DNA of 64,000 bases from Ancylobacter vacuolatus (lineage in GTDB: Bacteria; Pseudomonadota; Alphaproteobacteria; Rhizobiales; Xanthobacteraceae), in NCBI RefSeq assembly GCF_030813595.1, contig NZ_JAUSUH010000008.1, positions 171,028 to 235,027 on the forward strand. Reading direction: 5' to 3'. Made by a program: the position numbers and the translations under genes. The notes under the pieces are model-generated. The model ran no database searches and was not told the origin of the DNA. It saw nothing but the letters and a program-made list of their open reading frames with translations. Below, in pieces: positions 23,818 through 32,650 of the stretch (position 1 is the stretch's first letter; every line of letters begins with the position of its first letter).

Positions 23818-25764
23818 ATGACGGGCGGCGCGCTTAATTATCTGATCGGGCTCAGCCGCGCGAAGAAGCGAGCCGTGCTCTATTTCGTGGACGCCTCACT
23901 GCTGACGGCCAGCTTCTTCCTTGCGATGGCCTTGCGGCTGGACAGCTTCTCGCTGGCCTTCGCGCCCGAAAGTTGGGCCGTGTTCGCGATCGTGCTGCCC
24001 CTGACGATCGTGCTGCTTCATCTGCTCGGACTCTATCGAGTGGTGGTTCGGCATATTTCGAGCCGCACGCTGCGGGAGCTCGCCATCGGCGCGGCGATTT
24101 CGTCGGCCATGCTTCTCGCCGGGGCCAAGGGGCTGGGTCTGTTCCTGCCGCGTTCCGTGCCGATCATCTACTGGCTGTTGGCGATGGTCTCGCTCGGCGG
24201 CGCGCGTTTCGGTTTGCGCGCCCTCTATCTCCAGCGCCAGTCGCGCCTGAGGGCGCCCGTGGTGATCTATGGTGCGGGCCGTGCCGGCCAGCAATTGCTC
24301 GCCTCGCTCCAGGGGAGCGAATATGCCCCCGTCGCCTTTGTCGACGACGCGCCGGAACTGCAGGGGCGGGACATGGGCGGCTACCGGGTTCACCCGACCA
24401 GCGCGCTGGTGGAGCTTGTCGCCGAATACGAGGTCGAGAACGTTCTCCTCGCCATTCCCAGCGCCACGCGCTTGCAGCGCAAGCTGATCCTGGAGCGGCT
24501 GGTGCCGCTGGGCCTGCGGGTGCGGACCATACCGGGCATCACCGATATCGTGTCGGGCCGCGCGCAGTTGACCGAGCTGCGGGAAGTGTCGATCGAGGAC
24601 CTGCTGGGCCGCGACCTCATCCCGCCCCAGCAGGAGCTTCTCGACGCCAATATCCGCGGCAAGGTGGTGATGGTCACGGGCGCTGGCGGCTCCATCGGCA
24701 GCGAGCTTTGCCGGCAGATCCTGCGCCAGGGCCCGGCCCGGCTGGTGCTGCTGGAACTGTCGGAATATGCCCTCTACAGCGTCGATCAGGAACTGCGGCA
24801 GCTGGTGGCGGCCGAGGACGAGCGGATTCCGATCGTGCCGCTGCTGGCCTCCGTCACCGATAGGCCCCTGATCGAGGGCCTGCTTCGCCGCTTCAAGGTC
24901 GACACCCTGTTCCATGCCGCCGCCTACAAGCATGTGCCGCTGGTGGAGCACAATGTGGTGGAGGGGGTGCGCAACAACGTGTTCGGCACGCTGATCCTTG
25001 CCGAGGCGGCGCTCGCATGCGGTGTTGGCGCCTTCGTGCTGATCTCGACCGACAAGGCGGTGCGCCCCACCAACATCATGGGGGCCTCCAAGCGGATGGC
25101 GGAGCTGGTCTGCCAGACGATGGCGGCACAGGCGGAGACGGTGTTCTCCATCGTGCGCTTCGGCAATGTGCTGGGCTCTTCCGGATCGGTCATTCCGCTG
25201 TTCCGCCAGCAGATCGAGGCCGGCGGCCCGATTACCGTGACGCACCCCGAAATCACCCGTTATTTCATGGCTATTCCGGAGGCGGCGCAGCTGGTGATCC
25301 AGGCCGGTGCGATGGCGCGGGGCGGGGATGTGTTCATTCTGGACATGGGCGAGCCGGTGCGGATCGTCGACCTCGCCATCCGCATGGCGCGGCTCAGCGG
25401 GCTCACCCCGGTGATTGCGGAAGGTAACCGCCGGGAAGGCGCACCACCCGACGGCGACATCGAGATCCGGTTCACCGGCCTGCGGCCCGGCGAAAAGCTC
25501 TATGAGGAGCTGCTGATCGGCGGCGTGGCGCAGGAAACCCAGCACCCGCGCATCATGACCACGATCGATCGGTCGTTGACGGCCGCCGAGCTGAACGAGC
25601 TTCTCCGACAGCTCGAAGCGGCCTGCGATGCCCAGGACATTCCGGGCATACGCGCGATCTTGAGCGCTGCGCCCACAGGCTACGTGCCCGATGACGGTAT
25701 CGCCGATCTCTTCTGGCAAGCGCGTGAAGCCGCGCCGCAGGAGCGTCGCCCGCTGCATGGCTAG
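23818..25764 (+). CDS. Membrane-bound UDP-GlcNAc 4,6-dehydratase (WbpM/CapD/PglF-like)
   Basis: About 648 residues. The N-terminus has four hydrophobic helices (from residue ~18), then a first Rossmann part (VVIYGAGRAGQQLL, ~148) and the catalytic SDR domain from ~280 with VTGAGGSIGSELCRQIL. The family's NAD-dependent active site appears as ISTDKAVRPTNIMGASKR, where the usual Tyr is Met, as in WbpM-type enzymes. It makes the retaining 4-keto-6-deoxy UDP-sugar used for QuiNAc, FucNAc-D or bacillosamine. The start ATG at 23818 is chosen because the sequence before it does not resemble the family. Length is normal. Confidence 0.92.
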   Translation: MTGGALNYLIGLSRAKKRAVLYFVDASLLTASFFLAMALRLDSFSLAFAPESWAVFAIVLPLTIVLLHLLGLYRVVVRHISSRTLRELAIGAAISSAMLLAGAKGLGLFLPRSVPIIYWLLAMVSLGGARFGLRALYLQRQSRLRAPVVIYGAGRAGQQLLASLQGSEYAPVAFVDDAPELQGRDMGGYRVHPTSALVELVAEYEVENVLLAIPSATRLQRKLILERLVPLGLRVRTIPGITDIVSGRAQLTELREVSIEDLLGRDLIPPQQELLDANIRGKVVMVTGAGGSIGSELCRQILRQGPARLVLLELSEYALYSVDQELRQLVAAEDERIPIVPLLASVTDRPLIEGLLRRFKVDTLFHAAAYKHVPLVEHNVVEGVRNNVFGTLILAEAALACGVGAFVLISTDKAVRPTNIMGASKRMAELVCQTMAAQAETVFSIVRFGNVLGSSGSVIPLFRQQIEAGGPITVTHPEITRYFMAIPEAAQLVIQAGAMARGGDVFILDMGEPVRIVDLAIRMARLSGLTPVIAEGNRREGAPPDGDIEIRFTGLRPGEKLYEELLIGGVAQETQHPRIMTTIDRSLTAAELNELLRQLEAACDAQDIPGIRAILSAAPTGYVPDDGIADLFWQAREAAPQERRPLHG

Positions 25765-25995
25765 ACGCCGCCCGCCGCCATACCCCGGTAGGTGCGGAAG
25801 CGCGCGCCTTGACAATTCAGGCGCCGGCGCGTCGCCTGACGGCGATTGCATGGCCTCCGAGGCCATGCCACAAGCGACCTTGATACCGCCCCGCACGAGG
25901 CTCACTCGGCCGGCGGGTCGAGAGGGCAAGACTAGAGTCACCGTCGGCAGGGCCTACCCGGGGCCGGGCGGAACGCCGCCAGAGAGAGCGACACA

Positions 25996-27792
25996 TTGAG
26001 CGCCGCAAGGATCGCGACATTGACGTCAGACATTCCCCTCTGGTCCGCCCTGCGTGCCGCGTTTCGCGAATTGTCGCCGCGCCGCCGCCTCGCCATTATC
26101 CCGCTGCTTCTCCTCATGTTTGCGGGGGCGCTGGCGGAACTTGTCAGTCTCGGCGCGCTGGTGTCTTTCCTGACGCTGATCGCCCAGCCTGAGCGGATCC
26201 AGCAGGCCGGTCGGGTCGGCATGCTGTTCCAGGCGGTGGGTGCCGACACGCCGGTGCGGGTGGTCTGCCTGTCGACAGCTCTGTTCGCCACCGCCGCCCT
26301 CCTCGCAATGGGATTGCGGCTGGCACTCATGCGGGCGACGCTCGGCTTCGCTTTTGGCGTGGCATATGAACTCGGGGTGCGCCTGTTCGCCAATAGGCTC
26401 CACCAGAGCTACATCTACCATACGCAGGGCAATTCCAGCACCATCATCGCAGCCATCAACAAGGCGCAGATCGTGACCGGCGAGCTCCTGCTGCCGATCC
26501 TGCAGGCGGTCGTGTCGACGGTGATCGCGCTGTTCATCATCGCCGGGCTGGTCTGGGTGGATCCCCTGCTGGCGCTTCTTCTCGGCGGGCTGTTCGCGGC
26601 CATCTACCTGACGATGTCGGCCATCAGCCAGGTTCAGCTGCGGCGTAATGGCAGGATCCTCGCGCAGATGCAGGAGGCCCGCGTGAAGATCATGCAGGAA
26701 GGGCTTGGCGGCATCCGCGACATTCTCATCGACCGTTCGCAGCCCGTCTTCATCGAGGCCTACGACCAGATCGAGGCGTCCCTGCGCGACGCGCGCGCTG
26801 CCACGAGCTTCGCCTCGCAGTCCCCGCGCTTCATTGTCGAGGGGTTCGGCATGATCGTGGTGGCGGTCGTCGCGGCGGTGCTGGCGGTGCGGCATGGCGG
26901 GCTCGTCGACGCGATTCCCATTCTCGGCGTGCTCGCGCTGGGGGCCCAGCGCCTCCTGCCGCTGCTGCAGCTCATCTATAGCGCCTGGGCCATGTCGGCG
27001 GCCGGCCGCCAGTCGCTGATCGATCTCCTGCGGCTGCTGGCGCGGCCTGTGCCCTCGGAGCCCGAGCGGCAGGAGGCGATCACCTTCGATCACGCGCTGG
27101 AGCTCGATCGGGTGGGGTATCGTTACGGCGAGAATGGGCGGCCCGTGCTGACCGACATCTGCCTGCGGATTCCGCGGGGCGCGCGCATCGGCATCGCCGG
27201 GCAGACCGGCAGCGGCAAGTCGACCCTCATGGACCTCATCATCGGCCTGCTGGAGCCGACCGAGGGGGTGATCCGCATCGATGGCGCACCCCTGACCGTG
27301 CATAACCGCGCGGCCTGGCAGCAGCATGTCGCCCATGTGCCGCAGGCGATCTTTCTTTCAGACGCGAGTGTGACGCAGAACATCGCCTTCGGTGTGCGCG
27401 ATAATGAGGTCGATCACGACCGGGTGCGACGCGCCGCGGAGCAGGCGGAACTTGCCGACGTTATCGAGGCCCTGCCCCAGGGCTATGCCACCCGTGTCGG
27501 CGAGCGTGGCATCCAGCTTTCCGGGGGGCAGCGCCAGCGCATCGGCATTGCGCGCGCGCTCTACAAGCAGGCCTCGGTGCTGGTGTTCGACGAAGCGACC
27601 AGCGCACTCGACAACGACACCGAAGCCTCGGTGATGCGTGCGATCGAGCGGCTGGACCGGAAGCTTACCATCCTCATCATCGCCCACCGGCTGACGACGC
27701 TGGAGGGCTGTGACGAGATCATCCGGCTGGAGAAGGGGCGGATCGTGCGCCAGCCGGTCGTCGTGCACGCGGCGTCAACGGCGGGTCCCTGA
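25996..27792 (+). CDS. ABC transporter, PglK/MsbA-like lipid-linked oligosaccharide flippase
   Basis: 598 residues: six helices in the first ~330, then a nucleotide-binding domain. Walker A is GQTGSGKSTL, the signature LSGGQRQRIGIARAL, Walker B VLVFDEATSALD and the H-loop IIAHRL. The stretch GQTGSGKSTLMDLIIGLLEP and PQAIFLSDASVTQNIAF resembles PglK-family flippases rather than peptide or toxin exporters. No Wzx-type (PST) flippase is seen in the locus, so this protein may fill that role. The start is TTG at 25996 after GAGAGAG; a 231-nt gap precedes it. Confidence 0.88.
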   Translation: MSAARIATLTSDIPLWSALRAAFRELSPRRRLAIIPLLLLMFAGALAELVSLGALVSFLTLIAQPERIQQAGRVGMLFQAVGADTPVRVVCLSTALFATAALLAMGLRLALMRATLGFAFGVAYELGVRLFANRLHQSYIYHTQGNSSTIIAAINKAQIVTGELLLPILQAVVSTVIALFIIAGLVWVDPLLALLLGGLFAAIYLTMSAISQVQLRRNGRILAQMQEARVKIMQEGLGGIRDILIDRSQPVFIEAYDQIEASLRDARAATSFASQSPRFIVEGFGMIVVAVVAAVLAVRHGGLVDAIPILGVLALGAQRLLPLLQLIYSAWAMSAAGRQSLIDLLRLLARPVPSEPERQEAITFDHALELDRVGYRYGENGRPVLTDICLRIPRGARIGIAGQTGSGKSTLMDLIIGLLEPTEGVIRIDGAPLTVHNRAAWQQHVAHVPQAIFLSDASVTQNIAFGVRDNEVDHDRVRRAAEQAELADVIEALPQGYATRVGERGIQLSGGQRQRIGIARALYKQASVLVFDEATSALDNDTEASVMRAIERLDRKLTILIIAHRLTTLEGCDEIIRLEKGRIVRQPVVVHAASTAGP

Positions 27793-27943
27793 GAATGAGG
27801 ACGCCTCCTGCCGCTGGACAAACGTGCGGCGCGGGGCCTCTCCAGACAAACACGGGCCTGGCTTGCTTGGGTACTGGCGCCGTCTATAGAGAGGGCAGAG
27901 AACTGCCGGGGCATTCGCGGCAGTCCGACGCACGGAATACCCC

Positions 27944-29059
27944 ATGAGGATCGCCTTCTTTCTCGGAATCCTTGGCGATGGCGGGACGGAGAGGTCGACG
28001 ATCCGCCTGGCGAAGGAGCTGGTCGCGCGGGGCTATCGCGTCGATCTCGTTGCCAGCAGCGTGCGTGGCGACATGGTGCGCGAGGTTTCCGCGGGCGTGC
28101 GGTTGGTCGACCTGAAGGCGGGGGGCACGGCAAGGGCGATCATTCCCTATATCCATTATCTGCGGCGGGAGGATCCCGAGATCGTTTTCGCCTGCCCCAG
28201 CAGCGTCTGCTTCGTTGCGGCGGCGGTGAACGGCACGCTGACGCGGCGCCGGACGGTCATCTTCGTGCAGCATACCTGGGAAGGGGTGCTGCACGGCAGG
28301 CAGGCCCGATTCCGCTATGGGCTGCAGCAGAAATTCGTCCTTCCCGCCTATCGCCGCGCCGAGGCGATCATCGCCGTGTCGCACGCCAGCAAGCAGCAGC
28401 TTCTTGGCATTGCGGGAATGAGGCCGGAGCGCATCCACGTTATCTACGGTCCGATCTGGAGCCCAGCCCTCGAGGAGAGCGCCCGCGAAGCGGTCACCCA
28501 TCCCTGGCTCGCGGAGCCGCGCGGGGGGCCGGTCATTCTCGCGGTCGGCCGCCTCTCGCGGGAGAAGGGGATCGACACGCTGCTGCGCGCTTTCGCGCTA
28601 CTGCCACGCGGACGCGAGGCGCGGTTGCTTGTGCTGGGCGAGGGGGAGGAGCGACCGGCGCTGGAGCAATTGGTTGCCGAGCTCGGGCTCACCGGCCGCG
28701 TCTCGATGCCCGGCTTCGAGCCGAACCCCTTCGCCTATATGGCGCGCTCTGCGTTGCTCGTTCTGCCCTCGCGCCATGAAGCGCTCGGAAACGTGCTGGT
28801 CGAGGCGATGGCGGTCGGTACGCCCGTCGTTTCCACGAACTCGCCCGGCGGGACGGGGGAGATCCTGGAGCAAGGCAGATTCGGCACTCAGGTGCCCGTC
28901 GACGATCCGCCGGCCATGGCGCGCGCCATCGAGGCGACGCTCGACGCCCCGCTTGCCCCCGAACTGTTGCGCGCGCGGGCGCGGGTGTTTTCCGCCACAA
29001 GCTCGGTCGTCGCGGTGGAGCAGCTCATGCACGAGCTGGCGGCACGTCGCCGGCCTTGA
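27944..29059 (+). CDS. Glycosyltransferase family 4
   Basis: 371 residues with the GT-B fold. N-terminal MRIAFFLGILGDGGTERSTI, the nucleotide-sugar domain VGRLSREKGIDTLLRAF (~200), and the E-x7-E region PSRHEALGNVLVEAMA with conserved glutamates near residue 280. It adds one sugar of the repeat unit at the cytoplasmic membrane face; donor and acceptor are unknown. A small hairpin (ACTGCCG 27902-27908 with CGGCAGT 27918-27924) lies just upstream of the start. The gene converges on the pseudaminic operon with a 14-nt gap. Confidence 0.9.
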   Translation: MRIAFFLGILGDGGTERSTIRLAKELVARGYRVDLVASSVRGDMVREVSAGVRLVDLKAGGTARAIIPYIHYLRREDPEIVFACPSSVCFVAAAVNGTLTRRRTVIFVQHTWEGVLHGRQARFRYGLQQKFVLPAYRRAEAIIAVSHASKQQLLGIAGMRPERIHVIYGPIWSPALEESAREAVTHPWLAEPRGGPVILAVGRLSREKGIDTLLRAFALLPRGREARLLVLGEGEERPALEQLVAELGLTGRVSMPGFEPNPFAYMARSALLVLPSRHEALGNVLVEAMAVGTPVVSTNSPGGTGEILEQGRFGTQVPVDDPPAMARAIEATLDAPLAPELLRARARVFSATSSVVAVEQLMHELAARRRP

Positions 29060-29073
29060 TCGCGGGAGAAGGA

Positions 29074-29991
29074 TCAAATCCGAACGAACTCAACGCGCTC
29101 ATGCGAAAAATACAGCTCAGTGCTGGATCCGTGATGAAAGACGGTCACTCGGTCGTAAATATCCAGCAAGTTGACCAGGATCAGCTCTGCGGGGGGCGCC
29201 CCGGTGAGAACGTGGAATGAGCCATGGCCCAGGTCACCTTTGAAGTGGGGGTGCGGTTTCAAATAGACGTCGTCCGATGAATCGGTCAGCGTCTTTATGA
29301 AGGCCTCATCCTGGCTCCAACTCGACAGATACAGGATGCAGCATGCGCTCTTTCGATCCGCGCCGGTCAGCGGAGGATAGGAAAACAGCGCGCAGAGGCT
29401 GGCAAGGTGACGTCGTATGACGTCGACCGGAGAATGGACGATCTGCCGAACCTTGCGCTCCATGCCCGGAAGCGCCGACAGGTAGGCATCCGGCCTCAGG
29501 ACATAGACGTTCGAGGTGAGTACGCTGTTGCCAAGATGGGTTCCTGCGCCCGTCAGCGCGATGACCGCGCGCTTTCTGCTGGAATAGAGGTCCTTCCTGT
29601 AGGTGCCGACACCTTCTTCATACACGTTGATACGTGTATTTCGGGACAGTAATTTGAAGAATAACAAATATAGACAATGCTTCAATCCCGCATCGCCGCC
29701 GATGAAGAGTTCGTCACCTTCAAGAGCGGCGGCGTAACGCGACGCCAGGCGGAACGATGGGAAATAGCGTGCCGATTTCCACCCCGGACTGATGGAGAGC
29801 GCGGTGAATCGGTCGCAGATCACTTCGCCATTCGTGAACGAGCCGATCATGATCATGTGCTTGTCGACATCAGGGCCGAGATCGTGCGCGATGGACAGCG
29901 AAAACAGGATCTGGAGAGGCGTCGCGGCGACAAAGACGCAGGTCCTCCGGCCTCCGCCGTCGGTCGAGGTCTTGCCTTCACTCAAAGTCAT
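29074..29991 (-). CDS. GT52-like sialyltransferase-family protein, candidate pseudaminyltransferase
   Basis: 305 residues. VFVAATPLQILFSL at ~19-32 matches the N-terminal pattern of LOS sialyltransferases (GT52). The two motifs shared by bacterial sialyl- and polysialyltransferases are present: an acidic EEG at 125-127 (YEEGVGTY) and an HP motif at 247-248 (LKPHPHF). A Ser-pair motif HHGSS follows at 286-290. It is the last gene of the pseC-F-G-H-I operon and overlaps pseI by 14 nt, so CMP-pseudaminic acid is the logical donor. Codon use and GC are visibly lower than in neighbours, suggesting separate acquisition. Assignment to GT52 is by motif; the donor is inferred. Confidence 0.78.
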   Translation of the reverse strand: MTLSEGKTSTDGGGRRTCVFVAATPLQILFSLSIAHDLGPDVDKHMIMIGSFTNGEVICDRFTALSISPGWKSARYFPSFRLASRYAAALEGDELFIGGDAGLKHCLYLLFFKLLSRNTRINVYEEGVGTYRKDLYSSRKRAVIALTGAGTHLGNSVLTSNVYVLRPDAYLSALPGMERKVRQIVHSPVDVIRRHLASLCALFSYPPLTGADRKSACCILYLSSWSQDEAFIKTLTDSSDDVYLKPHPHFKGDLGHGSFHVLTGAPPAELILVNLLDIYDRVTVFHHGSSTELYFSHERVEFVRI

Positions 29992-31024
29992 TGCCCAGCA
30001 CCGGGGTGTTGGCGGTGATGTCACGCGTGGCGCGTTTGCCCACGACGCTGTCGAGGTGCTTGGGCGCCAGCCCATAGCCGGGCCGCACGCTGCGCACGGC
30101 CTCGGCGGGGATGATCTCGCCCGCCTTCACATCCCTCACGAAGTAGAGCGAGCGGCGGAACTGCTCATTGCCCTTCTCGCTGGGCTTGCGGCCGTAATCG
30201 ACCCGGCCGAGTGCGCTCCAGGCGGTCCGGGCGTCGCGGCACAGCGCCGCCAATTCCGCCGGCTCCAGTGAGAAGCTGTCATCGGGCCCGCCGCCGCTGC
30301 GATCCAGGGTGAAGTGCTTCTCGATGATCGCGGCGCCCAGCGCGACGCTGGCGATTGCCGTCGCGTTGTCGAGGGTGTGGTCGGACAGCCCGACCACCAG
30401 GCCGAAGCGTGCCTCCAGATCGGCGATGGTGCGCAGATTGTAGTCCTGCGCCGGCGCGGGATAGCCGCTGACGCAGTGAAGCAGGGCAATCTCCCGGCAC
30501 CCCCCTTCGCGCGCGGCTTCCACCGCCTCGGCGATTTCCTCGGCATCGGCGATGCCGGTGGAGATGATCAGCGGCTTGCCCGTGCCGGCGGCGTAGCGGA
30601 TCAGCGGCAGGTCCACGGCCTCGAAGGAGGCGATCTTGTAGGCCGGGGCGTTGAGGTCCTCCAGCAGGTCGATCGCTGTGGTGTCGAAGGGCGAGCTGAA
30701 GATCGTTATGCCCAACTCCGCCGCCCGCTGGAAGAGCGGCCGGTGCCAGTCCCAGGGCAAGTGCGCTTCGGCATAGAGGTCGTAGAGCGTGCGCCCGTCC
30801 CACAGGCCGCCCTTGATGCGGAATTCGTCGCCGTCGCTGTCGAGGGTGATGGTGTCGGGCCGGTAGGTCTGCAGCTTCACCGCGTCGGCGCCGGCCGCGT
30901 GGGCCGCGTCGAGAATGCGCAGGGCGGTATCGAGCGAGCCATTATGATTGGCGGACAGCTCCGCAATCACGTAAGGCGGCCCATCGGTTCCTATGGCGCG
31001 GCCGGCAATCTCGATCCTGCTCAT
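29978..31024 (-). CDS. pseI: Pseudaminic acid synthase
   Basis: 348 residues of the NeuB/PseI family. It condenses 2,4-diacetamido-2,4,6-trideoxy-L-altrose with PEP. The N-terminal TIM barrel has IAELSANHNGSL, the PseI-type DAVKLQTYRPDTITL and GGLWDGRTLYDLY motif, and FSSPFD. The C-terminal SAF (antifreeze-like) domain begins at RRSLYFVRDVKAGEII. These features favour pseudaminic over sialic or legionaminic acid. ATG at 31024 overlaps the pseH stop as ATGA. Confidence 0.93.
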   Translation of the reverse strand: MSRIEIAGRAIGTDGPPYVIAELSANHNGSLDTALRILDAAHAAGADAVKLQTYRPDTITLDSDGDEFRIKGGLWDGRTLYDLYAEAHLPWDWHRPLFQRAAELGITIFSSPFDTTAIDLLEDLNAPAYKIASFEAVDLPLIRYAAGTGKPLIISTGIADAEEIAEAVEAAREGGCREIALLHCVSGYPAPAQDYNLRTIADLEARFGLVVGLSDHTLDNATAIASVALGAAIIEKHFTLDRSGGGPDDSFSLEPAELAALCRDARTAWSALGRVDYGRKPSEKGNEQFRRSLYFVRDVKAGEIIPAEAVRSVRPGYGLAPKHLDSVVGKRATRDITANTPVLGNDFE

Positions 31025-31542
31025 ATTGTACTCCTGACCGTCCCACCCGCTCGCCATTCGTGCTGTAGCAGGCCGAAGTGGACGAGGGAATGATGGGCTC
31101 CGTGGATGAGTTTCTGATCGCGCAGCAGCCCTTCCTCAATGAAGCCGAGGCGCCGATGCAGCGCCAGGGAGGCAAGGTTGCCGGTCATGACTTGCGCGTA
31201 CACCTTATGCAGCTTCAGCGTGTCGAAGGCATGCCCCAGGGCCGCCTGGCCCAGCTTCGTCCCGGTGCCTTTCGGCCGGCCGGGACGGGCATAGAACCCC
31301 CAGTCCGACACGCCGTCGGGGGCGACATTGTTGAACTGGGCGAAGCCGATGGTCGTGGGTCCTTCCTCCACGATCAGTCGTGCGCAGTAAGAGGGCGCGT
31401 GCGCGAACCACGCCTCGTGTTCGGACGGGGAGATTTCGTGCTGGGTGAACATCGCCCGGCGCACGTCGGGGTGGTTTCTCCACGCCAGCAGCGTGGGAAG
31501 GTCATCCGCCGTGAGCGGCCGAACCGTGCAGGTCTCAGCCAT
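31021..31542 (-). CDS. pseH: UDP-4-amino-sugar N-acetyltransferase (PseH-like GNAT)
   Basis: 173 residues of the RimJ/RimL GNAT fold: MAETCTVRPLTADDLPTLLAWRNHPDVRR at the N-terminus, then the acetyl-CoA loop GTGTKLGQAAL and NLASLALHRRLGF. It would acetylate the 4-amino group of UDP-4-amino-4,6-dideoxy-N-acetyl-altrosamine using acetyl-CoA. The start ATG at 31542 overlaps the pseG stop by 8 nt and the gene overlaps pseI by 4 nt. The substrate is assigned by pathway context. Confidence 0.88.
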   Translation of the reverse strand: MAETCTVRPLTADDLPTLLAWRNHPDVRRAMFTQHEISPSEHEAWFAHAPSYCARLIVEEGPTTIGFAQFNNVAPDGVSDWGFYARPGRPKGTGTKLGQAALGHAFDTLKLHKVYAQVMTGNLASLALHRRLGFIEEGLLRDQKLIHGAHHSLVHFGLLQHEWRAGGTVRSTI

Positions 31543-32650
31543 GTTGCACCATGCCGCGAACAACCCGCGCCGCGCCCTCGCCATCGGCGATCGCTGCCCC
31601 GCCGCGGCTGAGCCGCTGCAGGAACGGGACAAGTGTATCATCCTGCAGATGGTGCTCGATGCAGGCGGCCGCCTCGCCGCCACTGGAGACTGCGACCGAT
31701 GCCTCCTGCTGGTGCAGACTTTCCGCGATGCTACGTTGGTTTTCCGCCAGCACCAACACGATGCTCGGCAGCCCGAGCGCGCAGCGCTCCCAGGAAGTGC
31801 TGCCGGCGGCGCCGATGGCAAGGTCGCTGTCGGTCATCAGCCGGGCCATGTCGGCGACACCGACGCGGACATGAGTGGCGTTGCACATCCGCGCCGCACG
31901 GGCCTCGACCTGCGCCCGCCACGGTGCCTGCGGGCCCAGCACCACCGTGATCTCCAGGTCGCGCGGCAGGGGGCAGGCGTCGAGCGCGTCGAGCACACGC
32001 TCGGTGACGTTGTCCTTGTCGATGCCGCCCATCGTGACCAGAAGCCGCCCGAGCCGGGGTTGGCGCCGCCGCGTCAGGCTCTCGGCTCGCAGCGCCGCGA
32101 ATTCGGGCCGCAGCAGCGCGTAACGGGGGCCGGCCAACACCGGGGTATCTATGGGCAGGAAGGCGGCATAGTCCTGCGCCCGGCGGCCGGTATTCTGGTC
32201 GAGCAGAAGGTCGCAGGCGTGTGTCCGGTCGGCGAGGTCGTCGATCACCATGAGGTGGCGGCAGGACGGGCGCAGCGCCTCCTCCCAGCGGCCGTCGAGC
32301 GCGTAATGGTCGACGACCAGCCAGTCGACCGGCGTCGGGCCGATGGCCGCGCGCGTTTCCCGCGCGTCCTGCGTCCATGTCACGCCGAGCCAGTGCGCAT
32401 GAGCGGGGCCGCTGGCGTCCTGCGCGGGGAGAGCCTCGGCGGCGGGCAGCGGCCGGGTCGCGTGGCCGCGCTGCGCGATGGCCTTCCTGAGGTCGCCCGG
32501 CATGGCGCGGCAGATGAAGAGGCACGTAGCCCCCTCCCGGATGAGCGCATCGGCTAGCGTCAGGCAGCGCATGACATGGCCGGTGCCGATCTCGATCGAG
32601 GCGTCGGCCCGGAAGGCGACGCGCAGGCCCTCCGGTCGCGGGCGGCTCAT
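31535..32650 (-). CDS. pseG: UDP-2,4-diacetamido-2,4,6-trideoxy-altropyranose hydrolase
   Basis: 371 residues of the MurG-like GT-B hydrolase PseG, which removes UDP from the fourth pathway intermediate. Diagnostic segments are FRADASIEIGTGHVMRCLTLA, VDHYALDGRWE, DQNTGR, MGGIDKDN and GAAGSTSWERCALGLPSI. ATG at 32650 overlaps the pseF TGA as ATGA; a longer open frame was rejected because it is the antisense of pseF's end. It is coupled on both sides. Confidence 0.92.
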   Translation of the reverse strand: MSRPRPEGLRVAFRADASIEIGTGHVMRCLTLADALIREGATCLFICRAMPGDLRKAIAQRGHATRPLPAAEALPAQDASGPAHAHWLGVTWTQDARETRAAIGPTPVDWLVVDHYALDGRWEEALRPSCRHLMVIDDLADRTHACDLLLDQNTGRRAQDYAAFLPIDTPVLAGPRYALLRPEFAALRAESLTRRRQPRLGRLLVTMGGIDKDNVTERVLDALDACPLPRDLEITVVLGPQAPWRAQVEARAARMCNATHVRVGVADMARLMTDSDLAIGAAGSTSWERCALGLPSIVLVLAENQRSIAESLHQQEASVAVSSGGEAAACIEHHLQDDTLVPFLQRLSRGGAAIADGEGAARVVRGMVQHG

